Positions 1 to 12,900 of a DNA stretch of 64,000 bases are shown here, piece by piece. How positions within the stretch are numbered: the first letter of the stretch is position 1; every line of letters begins with the position of its first letter. The notes under the pieces are model-generated. The model made no database searches and had not been told where the DNA came from. It saw only the letters and a program-made list of their open reading frames with translations. The stretch is taken from the NCBI RefSeq assembly GCF_001640805.2, contig NC_066837.1:27466789-27530788 (forward strand), written 5' to 3'. The position numbers and the translations under genes were made by a program. The stretch is from Lates calcarifer (taxonomy: Eukaryota > Chordata > Actinopteri > Centropomidae).

Positions 1-942
1 TAAGATGTCGAGACGGGCTGGGGGCCAGGCCCAGGGAGAATCCAGGAGACTGTGAATATTCCAGTGAGTCAGAGGAAGAAGTAGACATGCTCATGTCACT
101 GAGCCGCTGGCGTCCCCTCTCATTAGGACTGGATGGACTCCCAGCATTATTCTCCAGTAGTACATCAGCAGGGACAGCAGGCGGTGGCTGGCAGGGTGGA
201 AGCTTGGCACGAGACAGGGCCTTGGCGATGGTCTCATCGTCCAGAGCGATGTGGCATCGGTGGGCTTCCAGATCAGGCTTCTTAGGCCTTGGAGGTGGAG
301 GGTTTGAAGGCACAGGAATTGGTGAGCTGGCATTTTTAGACAGGCTGCTGTGCTTGGTGCCCATTGGTGGTCGAGTGGGTGCCGGCCGCCTGCTGGGAGA
401 CTGGTGTTGCCTGGCAGCTACTGCGACAGCCTCTGGCATGCTCTTGGGTCTGGTGGTTGCTACTGGAGGTCCAGGTGGAGGTGGGGCAGGGCGCCGGCGT
501 TGCATTGAGCGGGGGGGAGGGGGGCGAGGGGGAGGGGGCCTCGATTTGCCGTTCAGTTTGAGATTGTCCGTGTGTTGCCCGTTACCTTTGTTGCCGCCCA
601 ACTGCTTCACAGATGATTTCCCGGCATTCTCGGACTTGACAGCATGTGAAGGTGAATCTTCCTCACATTGGTGGTGGTGGTGGTGATGGGTCTGGAGAAA
701 CAATGGGTTAACAAAGCACAGAGGACCACTGGAATGTCTTTCCTCCAGATGAAAGGAAGGTGGAGAAGCGTGGGGCCGAAGGGTTGGGGGTGCGCTGTCG
801 CAGTTAGCACCGGTGTGTCTCTGCAGTGACCCTCCAACGTCCCTGTTCCTGTTGGTTCGCTGGGGGCTGAGGGTACGGCTCAGAGGGCGACAGGGGTGGG
901 GGGAGGTGCGACGCTGACTGCACAGGGCAGAGTCCCAGAAGC
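1..942 (-). CDS. rin2: rin2 coding exon 7 (proline-rich, runs off the left edge)
   Basis: At least 942 bases open in one frame, 313 codons, starting F-W-D-S-A-L after acceptor attacag. Landmarks: GPLCFVNPLFL (res. ~282-292; RIN2 has GALCFINPLFL), a six-histidine run just after it, PPPPRPPP and PAPPPPGPP proline clusters (class SH3 ligands in RIN proteins), SMPEAV (RIN2 SMPETV), PIPVPSNPPPPRPKKP, and RQRLSDMSMSTSSSDSLEY close to the edge. RIN2 uses this region to bind SH3 proteins such as amphiphysin/BIN1 (family knowledge). The exon is unfinished here. The 199-codon frame on the opposite strand is a GC-rich shadow. Confidence 0.93.
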
Positions 943-3900
943 CTGTAATACACAGACACAGAAAAGCTCAGAGGCAAGCATTAACTTTAAGCTAGGCACA
1001 TAGCTCTCCTGGACCAATTCAAAGTTCCCAGAAGGGACTACAAATGTAGTAGTCTACAAATGAAAAGATCAGTTTAAGATATAGAATAGAAGTAAAAGAA
1101 CAAAGACAGTATTCTCAACTACTTCTTACCAACACTACTGATGTTTACTCAAAATTTTCCTTGTTTTTTTTCTCTTTGCCTGTCCCTCTACTCGCTTGTG
1201 GCTTTTGTCTGGCTGGTGGAAGAAGTGCGGTGAGTTCAGCTCCGTGTCTCTTGGGTCTGATTCACTGGATGCCGACACACACCCAGAGACATACAGAGGG
1301 AGTCACCCATGCTAATCACAGAGTGGGAGGGCGCTCAGTGCACCACACAGCACACAGTTCCAGTTCCTCCACTCCTTCTTCCTCCTCTGTTTTCCTCTCT
1401 CATAGTTCTACGTAATGCTGTATTTTCCTTTAGCTCCTTTAGTTGGGTAGTTTTAGATAGATGCTCTTGATAGATGCTCTCTTTGTTTCATACATACTTC
1501 AAAATATATATGTAGTGACTGCAGTATAAGTCTAGTAATGACTGGGCATGCAGGCTAAAAATGGAAACGTTAACTCTTGCATTCCCAGGGCAATAAATTA
1601 GCAGGGTTCAACTGACTGCTGGTTGAGCAGTTTCAGATGTCTCATAATACCTCGGTGTCTGGAGAGTGAAATCTGCCTGTGGTATTCTTACTGGTCCATG
1701 TGACAATGAGCACCTGACACTACAGAGCAGGACTGCACAATTCAAACCACCCTGAGTAACACATACAATACCAACTGACTATAACTCTTGCTGATTCCTC
1801 AAACGTTGTTTTTCCCTTTGCTTTATGGTTATTTTTTACTGGGACATTTGAATGAAAAAGAACATACTGTGGATTCTCTAATATAAGCTGAAATTAAAAT
1901 AATTTTTCAAACAATACATAATAATAAATAATAATTATACATAATATAATCATGATTTTGTTTGTGTCATCTGAAATGCAGTTTGAGGAGGGTCACAAAA
2001 CTTGCAATGTGGGTTAACATAACATACAAGATCAATAAACAGCACATAGTCTACCATCTACTATATGATGGCATTAGCATTGTGGTTGATAAAATACTAA
2101 CATGTTAACATAAAAGCAAAAAGCATGAATAGCAAATTAAATGGAAGCAGATCAGAAAATGAGGGGTTCTTATAGACATACTAAGAGATAGGGGAAATAG
2201 AACAGGGGAAATCAGATATGATTGACAAAATGTGACAGAGTGATTTCAGTGAATTTAATGCTAGCAGCACTATACTAGCAGCACTACAAGGCTCTACTTA
2301 GGCAGCTAAATACTACTGTTAGCATGCTAACATGCTTACAGTGGAAATGCTAGCATACTTCTGTTTAGCTGGTAGAATTTACCATGTTTGTCATCTTGGT
2401 TTAGCATGTTAGCACGCTAACTTTAGCTCTAAAGACAAGACTGACACTGATGGGAGTCTCATTAATTATGAATGTATTTGGTCATAAATCCAAGTATTCA
2501 ACAAATGTTAAGAATGCAGTACCTATAATACAGTTAATCATCTAGGTAACACAAAATTTCATGACAATCCATCGGCTAAGATATTTCAGGCTGGGCCAAA
2601 ATGATGGACTGACAAACCAGCCCACATTCTCTATTCATGCCACTGCCATGACTAAGAAGTTGAACCCTACCCTCATGACAGATATCCATGGCTGACCAAA
2701 ATATTCATGGTAAAAGCTTTAAGTACATTGGCTCAGAACCCTCCACCCCAATATACCCCAATATGAACTGTTTGCAACATGTGTTTGTGTTTCACATGTG
2801 CGTGCCCAGATTCCACAACATCAAGGCAGTCTGCTTTTTGTCTTTAAATAGAAGCTTTCCAGTGGAGAAGGGGAGTTTCCCTTAATGAATGTATGAGTTT
2901 GTTAAGAAGCTGGTTCAGAGGATTTTCTGCCTCTTCCAGCGCACATAAATGTAAAAACAGCAATGCACAAGTCTCTGCAGTGCAAACTAACACCCACTTC
3001 CATTCACAAGAATGCAGGCAAGCAAATACAATGACAGTACTTCATGTTTGTAAGTAGCTATGACACAGTTTTCTGCATGTTACGGTAGCATTCACACACC
3101 AGTGTTGTGTTTTCATACATGTTTGAATGCAGTATAATGGTATGTGCACGTTTAGATAACACACAGCCTACTGTAGCTTTCCACTCGCCACTCCCTTCTC
3201 CCCCTCACTGAGCACTGAGCTATGTCATAGGATCCTACTGTAGGAAGCTGACTCACCGCAGTTTCACAGCAGCTGAGCCTAGAATAACTTGACAGAGATG
3301 AAGTGGCTAAATCTGCTGTGAAACCAGACCCAACAGGGTCAGTGTGTTTTGATGAGGAAAAATAAATAAAACCTGTGCCACAGATAGTGGTTGTTTGATC
3401 TCCCTCTCTCTGACTGATTGTTTACATGTTATAACACACACATACAAGCACCATGCTACACTGAATCAATATACTCTCATCCAGTCTTGTGTACTGCCAT
3501 ACTACTTCTAAGCTTTTTCTCAAGTATTCTAAACATTTATGACCATTTCTTTCAGTTTATGCCAGTTCAGTATGAAACCCAACTTGCAGTGAACAGAGTG
3601 AGCACTATAATACATTTTCATATTTTCTGTATATGTCAAAACTATGGCATGAGAAATCAAAGCCAGAGGATGAATATGTAAAAATGGGCCTCATGAAAAT
3701 GATTTCTTCCTTTAATGAAAAGAGTTGAGTGACAGTCAGCTATCCAGTTTTAGTTTTTACAAATGTACCAACCAGTTTCTAAAACACCCCCTGCTTGACA
3801 TTACCAGGAAGAGGAACTGTTAAACAAATAGGGTTCTTCAGCTTCTTTCTCAGAGTTGGATGAGAATATCATTCTAATTTTTCTGTAGTAACTTTTATGG

Positions 3901-6900
3901 AGCTGGAGCCAGGAGGCTATTAGCCTAGCTTAGCATAAAGATTGGAAGCAGAAGCGGAAGCACAGAAATCCCTCTACGAGCACCTGTAAAGATTTCTAAC
4001 TGACAAGTTGCATCTCACTTGTTTAATATGTGTATGAACAAAATGTGAAAATGACAGTTTGTAACTGTTTGTTGATGAACAACAGTTTACCCACCAGCCC
4101 AGCGCTCCTGTTCAGCGTCTATTGTAATGTGGGTGGCCAGGCAACTGCACTATAATGATAACACTACAAAAAACATTTGTAGTTCAAACTTGGGAGATCA
4201 CTGACAGATGTGCCTTGAGATAACTTTTGTTGTGATTTGGCGCTATATAAATAAAACTGAACAGATATTCAAGGTGAGCGTTCATATAGAACTTCAAAGC
4301 AGTTAGATAAAAAAATGAGCACACCTGCTCCAAGCTGAGCCACCTCCTCCAGTTCTTTCTGAGTCTTGGCAGATGCAATGGCCTCTGGGAGTTTGATTGT
4401 GAAAGGCAGGACATCCCTAAGATACAAAAAATAAATAAATAACAAGAACACAAAACATGAGGAGAGAGAGATTAGAAACATAAGAACACAAAGTTCACAC
4501 ATAAGAACACAAAGTGATGATGCCATAAGTTTGGTTGGCAAACAAAACCTGAAAACACTAGCATACAGAGAAGTGAAAACACTTTCAATCATCACTAATA
4601 AAACATGCTGACACACCCTTTGTTTCCATTATTAAATTATATATAAGTTACAATAATACTTGCTGGGATTGTGAATGTGACATTACACGGTGGTCGAGAA
4701 AAATTCTGGGCATTAAATTTTAGATGCCTGTTTGATTTGAGGACCATCTCTATAGTCAGATCTAGTAATGTGTCTGTTATTGCTTGTGGCACAATTTCCC
4801 TCTATTTCCTGTGTCTGTTGTTTAAGTCTGTCTGAGTCTCCCGAGCTGGCACGAGCTAAAACAAGAAGTGAGAGCCTTGAGCGCTGTGAGCTGACTGCTT
4901 ACTCAACAAACATTATTTTCATCCATGGGGTTTCCATGCACAAGTCATGCCTCATCACTGGGCAAAACACGGAGTAGCTGGTGATGTGATAGATGGACAG
5001 ACAGAAAAAGAAATGGTGTTTATTTACCTGCTAATACAGTAGAAAGCCACCAGGCGAAACAGATCTGCAAAACTTATCCCAGATCCCTCGAGAGAAAAGG
5101 CTGCAAACAAATGAAATTGCAAATGAGATTAGTCTGTTCTCACCTATCTCCTGCATTTCATATTTGTTTATAATCAACAATTGTTTTAAGTTTTATTTAG
5201 TAACTTTCTACGCCTTCAAACAGCAGCAAGATATTATAGCAACAACCAAGATATGCATACATGTATACACGATATGTATACACACTATACAGGACTTAAT
5301 TCACAACATATTTTTTCCATGATGTAATTATTGTAGGGCATGGCTGGGGCAGCTACTGGGGATGGAACCATACTGCCGTGGGGCAGGGTCTGAAGTTAAT
5401 TTGAGAGTTAGTTAACAAAGAGTTAGCCTAGCTTAGTTAACAAAGAGTTAATTAACAAATGTTAGCATGCTAACACATTATTGAACATGGTAAACAGTAT
5501 ACCTGCTTAATATCAGCATGTTAACATGGTGACTGTGGGGATGTTAGTATGTATTTAGCTTAGAGTGACATTAGCAGCATGCTTCAGACCCTCTTCAGTT
5601 AATGTACCTGTAGTTGAATAAACCTATGACTGTGTTCAGCATCTACGTTTGGGAGATCTGAAGTGCCTAGTCTCTCTGATACGTGTTTGCAGTGCTGTCT
5701 TTCAGATTTTAGCTTCAACAAAACCACATTCAAAGACAGCATTTATACTCCTTAACTATGTGTTTATATTTATATCAAGAAAGAATGTGCAAGTTAATGA
5801 GCATAGTGATTTTAAATAGCACTGGTGTATGTTTTTTTTTTTTTTTATGAAACCAATGTTAAGTTCAAACCATTCATGCACAAGGCTGACTTGATGCAGA
5901 AATCTGTGCAGTATGAGAGGCCAACTGGAGAGCAGCTGACCCACATCTAAAGGCCAAACCAGGCCAAAGGCACTCCCCTCCCTCCCATGTGGGCTGTCAT
6001 TTCAGTAAGGAAAATCCACAGCTGGTATGTTGTCACATTTTGGCACTGCCATAGTTCCAGGACTATGCAATATTATAAGCATTGCTTATAATCAAAGTTT
6101 TATGATAATAAGATCACAGTGGTTAAACATTACAATCTTACTGCACTCTTATGGTACACTATGTCAACAGCATGACAAATTTAACTGCAGCACACACTTT
6201 CAATATAGTGTTTAAGATACACAAACAGTATACAAACAGTTAATAATGAGTGGAAAAATTAGAAAGTGTTTTGAATTAAAGTGCTATACTAATGCAGCTC
6301 TGCAGTTCATTTAAATATGTCACCAAACCTGTTCAATGTCACTCACTACTGCTATGCAAACAAACATGTGACCCAGGTCTAAGTGGCCTGAGTCACAGCT
6401 TACATTAGACGTTTGCTGAAGATTAACGCATTATCAGAATATTCAAATCTTTCCTACTTTAACCAAGGTTAAAAGAGCAGGGATGTGTTACTGCAGCCAC
6501 ATCACATGTAGGTCAATACTCATCTTTTTATACCAACAATACCATGGGACAGTTGCATTAAATAAAACACAAATTAACAGCAGTTTATCTTAAGACTCAG
6601 CATGGTTTTACGTCCCACAGTGGCATGCGCACACACAAACACATACCAACGGTGGGCCAAACTGATGTTCCTCTGGTCATACTTTCATTTCTCATTTATG
6701 TATGTGTGTATCTTTGTACACAGTATGTGGAGGCGGACAGGAAGTGACATTTTTATCTCTCTGACCTAGAGTACAGTGTGACTGCAGAGGTGGTTGTGGC
6801 TGAACGAGACATAATCAGGAGACCAAAGGAGACAGAAAGAACACAATCTGAGTTAACATGAATTACCTTTGCTAAGAGCAAAGTTATTAACACAACTGTT

Positions 6901-9900
6901 CCTTTAAGATATTCTGTACATTGTAAGCTGTCTGGCAACATGTATGGTACATTTCAATCAGATACTGCAAATAATTCTCATATATTCCTTTTTAAATTTC
7001 TTGGATTACTAGATTATGTGGTATCATTTTTTGAGACAAGACTTGAACATATTCTGAAAGTCAATTTCTAATATTTCGAAATTGATAATCTGTTACAGTA
7101 TCTAAATCAATACATCCAGATGTAATCCACGGTGTATCCTGAATCAACTTACTGTACTGGCTCTCTCTGACAGGGAAGTGGCTGATGGGAGTTCCTGACT
7201 GATCCTGCTTCAGACGCACAGACAGAACCTTTCTCTGTAGGGCAGCTGACTTCCTTACCAGGAATACCTGTACCAGGAGGGAATCAGAGGTCATGAAACA
7301 TAAACCACTTTTAGATGACACTACAGAATGATATATTAACATTTGTATCCCAAGATGGTGGTAACCCCTCACCCCTGGTGGTTGTTTGAGCAGTATGTGA
7401 CTGGCCTCCTCTTCGCTGATTGCCAGCAGCAGCCATACCGGGTGGGTTTGACTCAGCCTGTCCAACACACTCATCCTCCTTCGCAAAGAGTCATACCCAG
7501 AGTCCCTTTCACCCCCCACGCCACCACAGTGAGGGGACTGCAGGTAAACGCCACTCACCTCGCTCTCAAGCCTGGCACCATTACAGAGACAGAGAGACAG
7601 TAAAACGCTTATGCCATCTGCTGGTGAAAATGAGTACCAATGTGGTGAGTATTTACACTCAGATGTTAAAATCAGATTTTAACAGAATAAAAAACAATGA
7701 AAACCAAGCTAATAGAAATATATGTTCTGCCTCATCAAGAAGACATTTTAAAATATTACTAGGAAGAAAAAAGATTTGTCAGGTTGATGAAAGTTGTGTC
7801 TAAGTGAAATGTGTGGAAAACCAGCTTTACCCTTGTAGCTCCATGGGCTCCTTGTCCATAGTTGGAGAGGTTTGGACCATCTCTTTCTTCAGCTCTCCGA
7901 TCTCCGATGCAAATGTGTCAATCAGCTGGAAGAAGACAGAACGAAATGATTTAAATGATGAGGGAACACAAGAAGGAGAAGAGGAGGGGGAACGGCAATA
8001 AACGAAACCGACAGCATCGCTCAAACATAAATTACAAAGCAAGAAACTGAGACTTTGAGAGGGAGAGATTACGCTGGTCAAATCTGGAACAAAGGGCAGG
8101 GTTAGTCATTTTTCCTGTGTGTGGACATCATTTCCTATAGGCAGGAAATGTGAACACAAAGCACTGTGAAAAATCACCCAACACTCAGGCTGGGCCAAAA
8201 AATGTCCCAAATTGTACTGCAAAGACACACATGCACATTTGTATTCAGTGTGACCCAACTGAAAATACAGTTTCTGCAATAAACAGCCCAGCAGTGTGTG
8301 AGGACATGTAAACATCTGGATAAATCAGGACAAGAAGGCTTGTAAGATTACATTTCCCATGCCATGTCATGGAGGCCAACTGACAAAGATATGACCTGTT
8401 GTCACTGTCATTTAAATCTATGTTTAGCAGCAATAGTGGACAGATGAACAACTGTTCATCATGCTTTTCTACTATATTTAGTTTCAGCCTATAATTATTT
8501 TGGATTTTGGCATTCAGATAGTGATGACACATCATGGAATGTCTTTTACAATCTCTAATACCAAAGCATACTAAACTAGAATTACCACTTTGTGGTTGTA
8601 TGTCTCTACCGGTTAGTCAGTCTTCTCCCCTTCTGTTATTCCCCTTCTGTTATTCTTGTGATATCACGTTCAGAAGAATGGGGCACAGGGACTGATGGAC
8701 AAACCGAAAACATAATGCCTCTGGGCATGGCTGTTGCCTGTGCGGGGCATATAATTCAGAAAAACCCACCACCTTCCAGACAACTAAACAGGAAATATAA
8801 CATGTCACCACTGGTTTCAGTCAGAGCTGTGAAAAGTCACGCTTAATCTAAAAATATGTGTCATATCTCTGACTTATTGATTTGACTTATGATATTTCCA
8901 TGCACTTAATAGCAAGTAGTAGTAATGACAGACATGAGAATACACTCTGGCAGAATCCATTCCTACATCAGCACATTTGAATGCGATTCTCTCCTCAGAG
9001 AACGCCTCAAAAACTGGGAAAACTGTTCAGTTTAAGACTGCAACAAATTGCTTTCATGTTGTTTTGTTTTTTTCTGCATTTTCCACATTCCCGCATTTCC
9101 ACATTTTAGAGTGCTCCCAGGGATTCAGAGCCTCCTCAAACTTAACTGATCAGATGGTTGAAATTTGGATGATTTGCACTGATGATCTGGCTCAAACAGT
9201 CCAAACAAAACACGACAGCCACAGAGCACAATATAATGAATTGTCTGATGTGATAAATTCAGCCCCTGTAGTTCAAACACAAACCCAGGTTTTAGTCTTT
9301 TCTTCAACACTTTGTGCACCTGAAGTAATGCGCCCATGACACATTTCAACCAGCAGGAGGCATCCCTTTCCAAACTATTCTCCACCAGCTGGGTTGCAGG
9401 CCAGACCACAGTAACCACAAGCCCCTTTAATAACCCCCCCCCACCCCCCCCAACCCCCACCCAGCAGGACCAAGTGGAGCCAGCTTTGTTAAAGACTCAG
9501 ACTCCCTCGGTGTTCTGTCAGGTCAAAACTCTATTATACAGCACAAGTCTGCGAGTTAGCTCCACAATTACTAGAATTTGAAAACTACACAATTAAAGCA
9601 CAGACTAGTGATGCCCTGTTTGAACCGCTGTGGAGTCAGAGATAGCCATTAAGAGTCTCCACAGATGGTCAAAGCAGAGAAACCAGCCAGCACTCTCACA
9701 CAGCAAAAAGTGTCATTTTTCCTTTGAAAAGCTGTGAGAACGCTAAAACCAGATGCTACAAACAGCCAAAGTGGCAGTATAAACTGCATGACCCCTGATT
9801 TAGTACTGCTAGACTGTGGTTAATCCCAAAGAGGGAAACAATTGGAGAACCAAGTTTTCTCTCTTTTTAGTCCTCTAAAGTAACAAAGAATGATCCCACA

Positions 9901-12900
9901 AGCTGATGACAGATATAAGTTTCTGGGCTACAACATGCTAATGTGAATGGCACCATACTACACTGTATGAAAGCATTTACAGTAGAGCTGAAACTATCAG
10001 ACAACTTATTGATTGACAGAAAAACTACTTCAACTGTTTTGAAAATCTGATCTTTTTTTTTTTTTCATCCTCTGGTTTCAGTTTCTCTGAAAAGTTAGAA
10101 TGGGCACTTTTCCATATATTTTGACATTTTAAAAACAAAACAATTGATTCATTAAGTATAATAGTACAGTGTTCATGTGGGGTTAATGCAGATAAAACTC
10201 AAGCAGGTGGACCTGCATGACACCAGTAACATCAGGGACTGAAGCAAGGCTGGATTAGCAACTAGACAAAGCTGGTGACTGCCCCTGAAAAAGCCCTGGT
10301 CTACTATGTGTCAGCTTGTTTGTGGTAATTTAATTGATGGAACCTTTGTTTGGGAGTATGCACCACTAAAGCACAAAATCAACTGATAAGATAAAGAAGG
10401 AGGAAGTTAAAGGAGTACTTAAGACATTTTGGGGAATACATTTGGGGGCGGCTGTGGCTCAGGAAGTAGAGCGGGACACTAATCGGAAGGTCAGTGGTTC
10501 GATCCCCTGCTTTTCCAGTCAGTGCCAAAGTATCCTTGGGCAAGATACTGAACCCCACTTTGCCCCCGATATGTGTATCATGGGTGTGGATGTGTCAGAG
10601 CACTTTTGTATGAATGTGTGTGTGAATGTGACACACAGTGTAAAGCACTTTGAGTAGTCGATACAACTAGAAAAGCACTATATAAGTACTGTCCATTTAC
10701 CATTTACACTTATTCACTCCTTGATACCAGTTAGATAAGATGATCAATACCACTCTCCTTGTCTTGTCTGGTAAATTTGGAGCTACAGCCAGGAGATGGT
10801 TAGCCTAGCTTAGCATAACAAGGAGAAAATGCTAGCCTCTGTCAAAAGGTGAAAAAAATGTGCCAAGCAGCACTTCTAAATCTCAATAATTAACATATCA
10901 CAAAAACGAGTGTAAAAACAAAAAAATTCTGGTTTTAATGGGAACGATTTCATGGCTGGGACTCATGTATTAATGTGAGCTACAGTCTCCACGTCACTCC
11001 ACACAGACTTTGTTGCATTTTGCTTTTATCAATACATAAAGTACAGTGGGAGAGACTTGGAGTAACAAGGGCAGCAGCCCCTAGCAGTGGCTCATTTTTT
11101 GCCCCATGGCCACTTAAAGGGTTAATCCAGAAGATAGTTACCACATTCTGTTAATAGACAGGCACTGAATTATATGAATGAAAATGAGGGAATAGGGCCA
11201 GAGGAGAAGACATGGGAAATTCCTGAGCTAAAAAATGAAGGTCAGTGAACATGATGAGTGCTGAGTGGCTGGATCTGGGCAGAGTGCCTTGTGTAGCTCT
11301 AATGGTGGCGCCCATGCAGGCCTTATTTCACACTGATGACTTTTAGAGGAAAATGACTGATATCCTATGAAAGCACTCATCAACAAAACTCTGTGTTTCA
11401 CTGACTGTTATGAACCTCTCCTGCTTCATTCATGGGGTTGTTTTCACTTTTATCGATTTAATTCACTCTGTACAACACATGTTCATATATACACACACAC
11501 ACACATGTGCAGAGGTTTATTAATTCAGCTCCTTTAAGATCATGTGTGTGTGTGTGTGTGTGTGTAGAGGTAAGTGATTCTCTGCATGGGCTGCTGTTAA
11601 AGCCATGAATGGAGTCAATGGGAAACTATGTGTTGGGTTTGCTACACAGACACATTCAGAGAGCACTTTCACAGGGACAGTGAGGCTGGAAAAAGCTGCA
11701 AAGGAAATTAAAAGCAAGACAACATTAAGTTTTTGTTTCTTAGGTCACTGCAAATTGTGGACTAAATCTGTCTTTCTTGGCTCTTGAAAGTGGTTTCATT
11801 CAGAGCCAGCCTGGGGCATAGGCAGTATAGGCAAATTCTAGGGGCTCCATCTAGGGGGCCCCACAAATGGGGGAAGAAAAATTCTTATACTGAAACTAGT
11901 TAGTACAATTATTTCTTAATCCTATGTAATCCTATGAAATGATAATAATAATACTTTTGTAAGTCCCCCCCAGCTGATTACACTGTACCTGCTCTCTGGT
12001 CGAGTTTTGTGACGTAACCCCAAAAACTATTATGACAGAGACAGAGGTACAGTAAAGATAATGTGATGAAATGATTTGTCTGTTGCATTGCATTAGTTAT
12101 CTAGCAGAGTGTAGTGTTAGTTTGCTAACTTGCTTTTGAATGATAGTAGCCTTTAGCCTAACATAGTTTGCTAATCAATGAATAGCTAGTTTTAACATCA
12201 GTTAATGTTACTGCAGCCACGCGTTATGGAAAATAGTAACATAGGTTACTTCTCCCACCTTACATTCCTCAGGGAAATTTATAAAGATTAAGCAGGTGTT
12301 ATACATTTGTTTGACCTGCTTGTGATTCAAAATGCTATTCTTTTTCCACTCCTGTATATATCATAGTTGTTAGCCTAGGTGTTTGTTGTTACAGTTCATA
12401 TTGTCTAAAGTGTGTTTATAGTCTTAAACTTTACATCAGTGTTAAAGTGCACATCATTAATGTTACGCCATGATTTAGCATTCCCATATGCTATAATATA
12501 CTGCTGTTTACTGCTTCTTTGTATTCAGCTAATCAGCATTTCACTGTGATGACAATAACATTGAATCTAACCTCATTTGCATATCAGAAAATGCATTGTA
12601 TATTATACATGTACAGTATAATGAACATCAGGCATCTCTTAGGTTTTTCATTTTTGTTGTTGGAATCATCTTTTTTATTATTAGACTGTAACACCCAATG
12701 GTCACATACTGCTCTCTTCAGATGCGCTGCTGAGATATTTAAATTCCACCCCGGGGTCGGGGGTCGTTCAGTGTGCAGAAATACAGGATAAGATATAAAG
12801 GGATATCTGTGAAGGATGAGCAGTTCAACACTGAATATTATTATAGAACAAACACTATTTTCCTCCATCAACAGCAAATTTATTGATGGGTTTAGAATTT

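Larger units (their letters stand above)
943..4324. other. rin2 intron 6
   Basis: Non-coding. Holds an old copy of the AGCATGCTAAC repeat (2318-2625) and a remnant of the TTAGCCTAGCTTAGCATAA repeat (about 3810-4060). Nothing else recognised. Confidence 0.7.

Noticed and set aside
87..686. 199-codon plus-strand ORF rich in Gly and Trp
   Set aside because: It lies antisense to the rin2 proline-rich exon; the Gly/Trp/Leu composition is the complement of proline and histidine codons.
7538..7558. A consensus-like donor GAG|gtgagt at 7558 and acceptor cctgcag at 7538
   Set aside because: They would leave a 21-base intron, too short, and the frame is continuous across them; taken as coding sequence of rin2 exon 3.
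10443..10520. Possible tRNA gene
   Set aside because: A and B boxes belong to a tRNA-derived SINE: body and tail follow, and a second copy exists.
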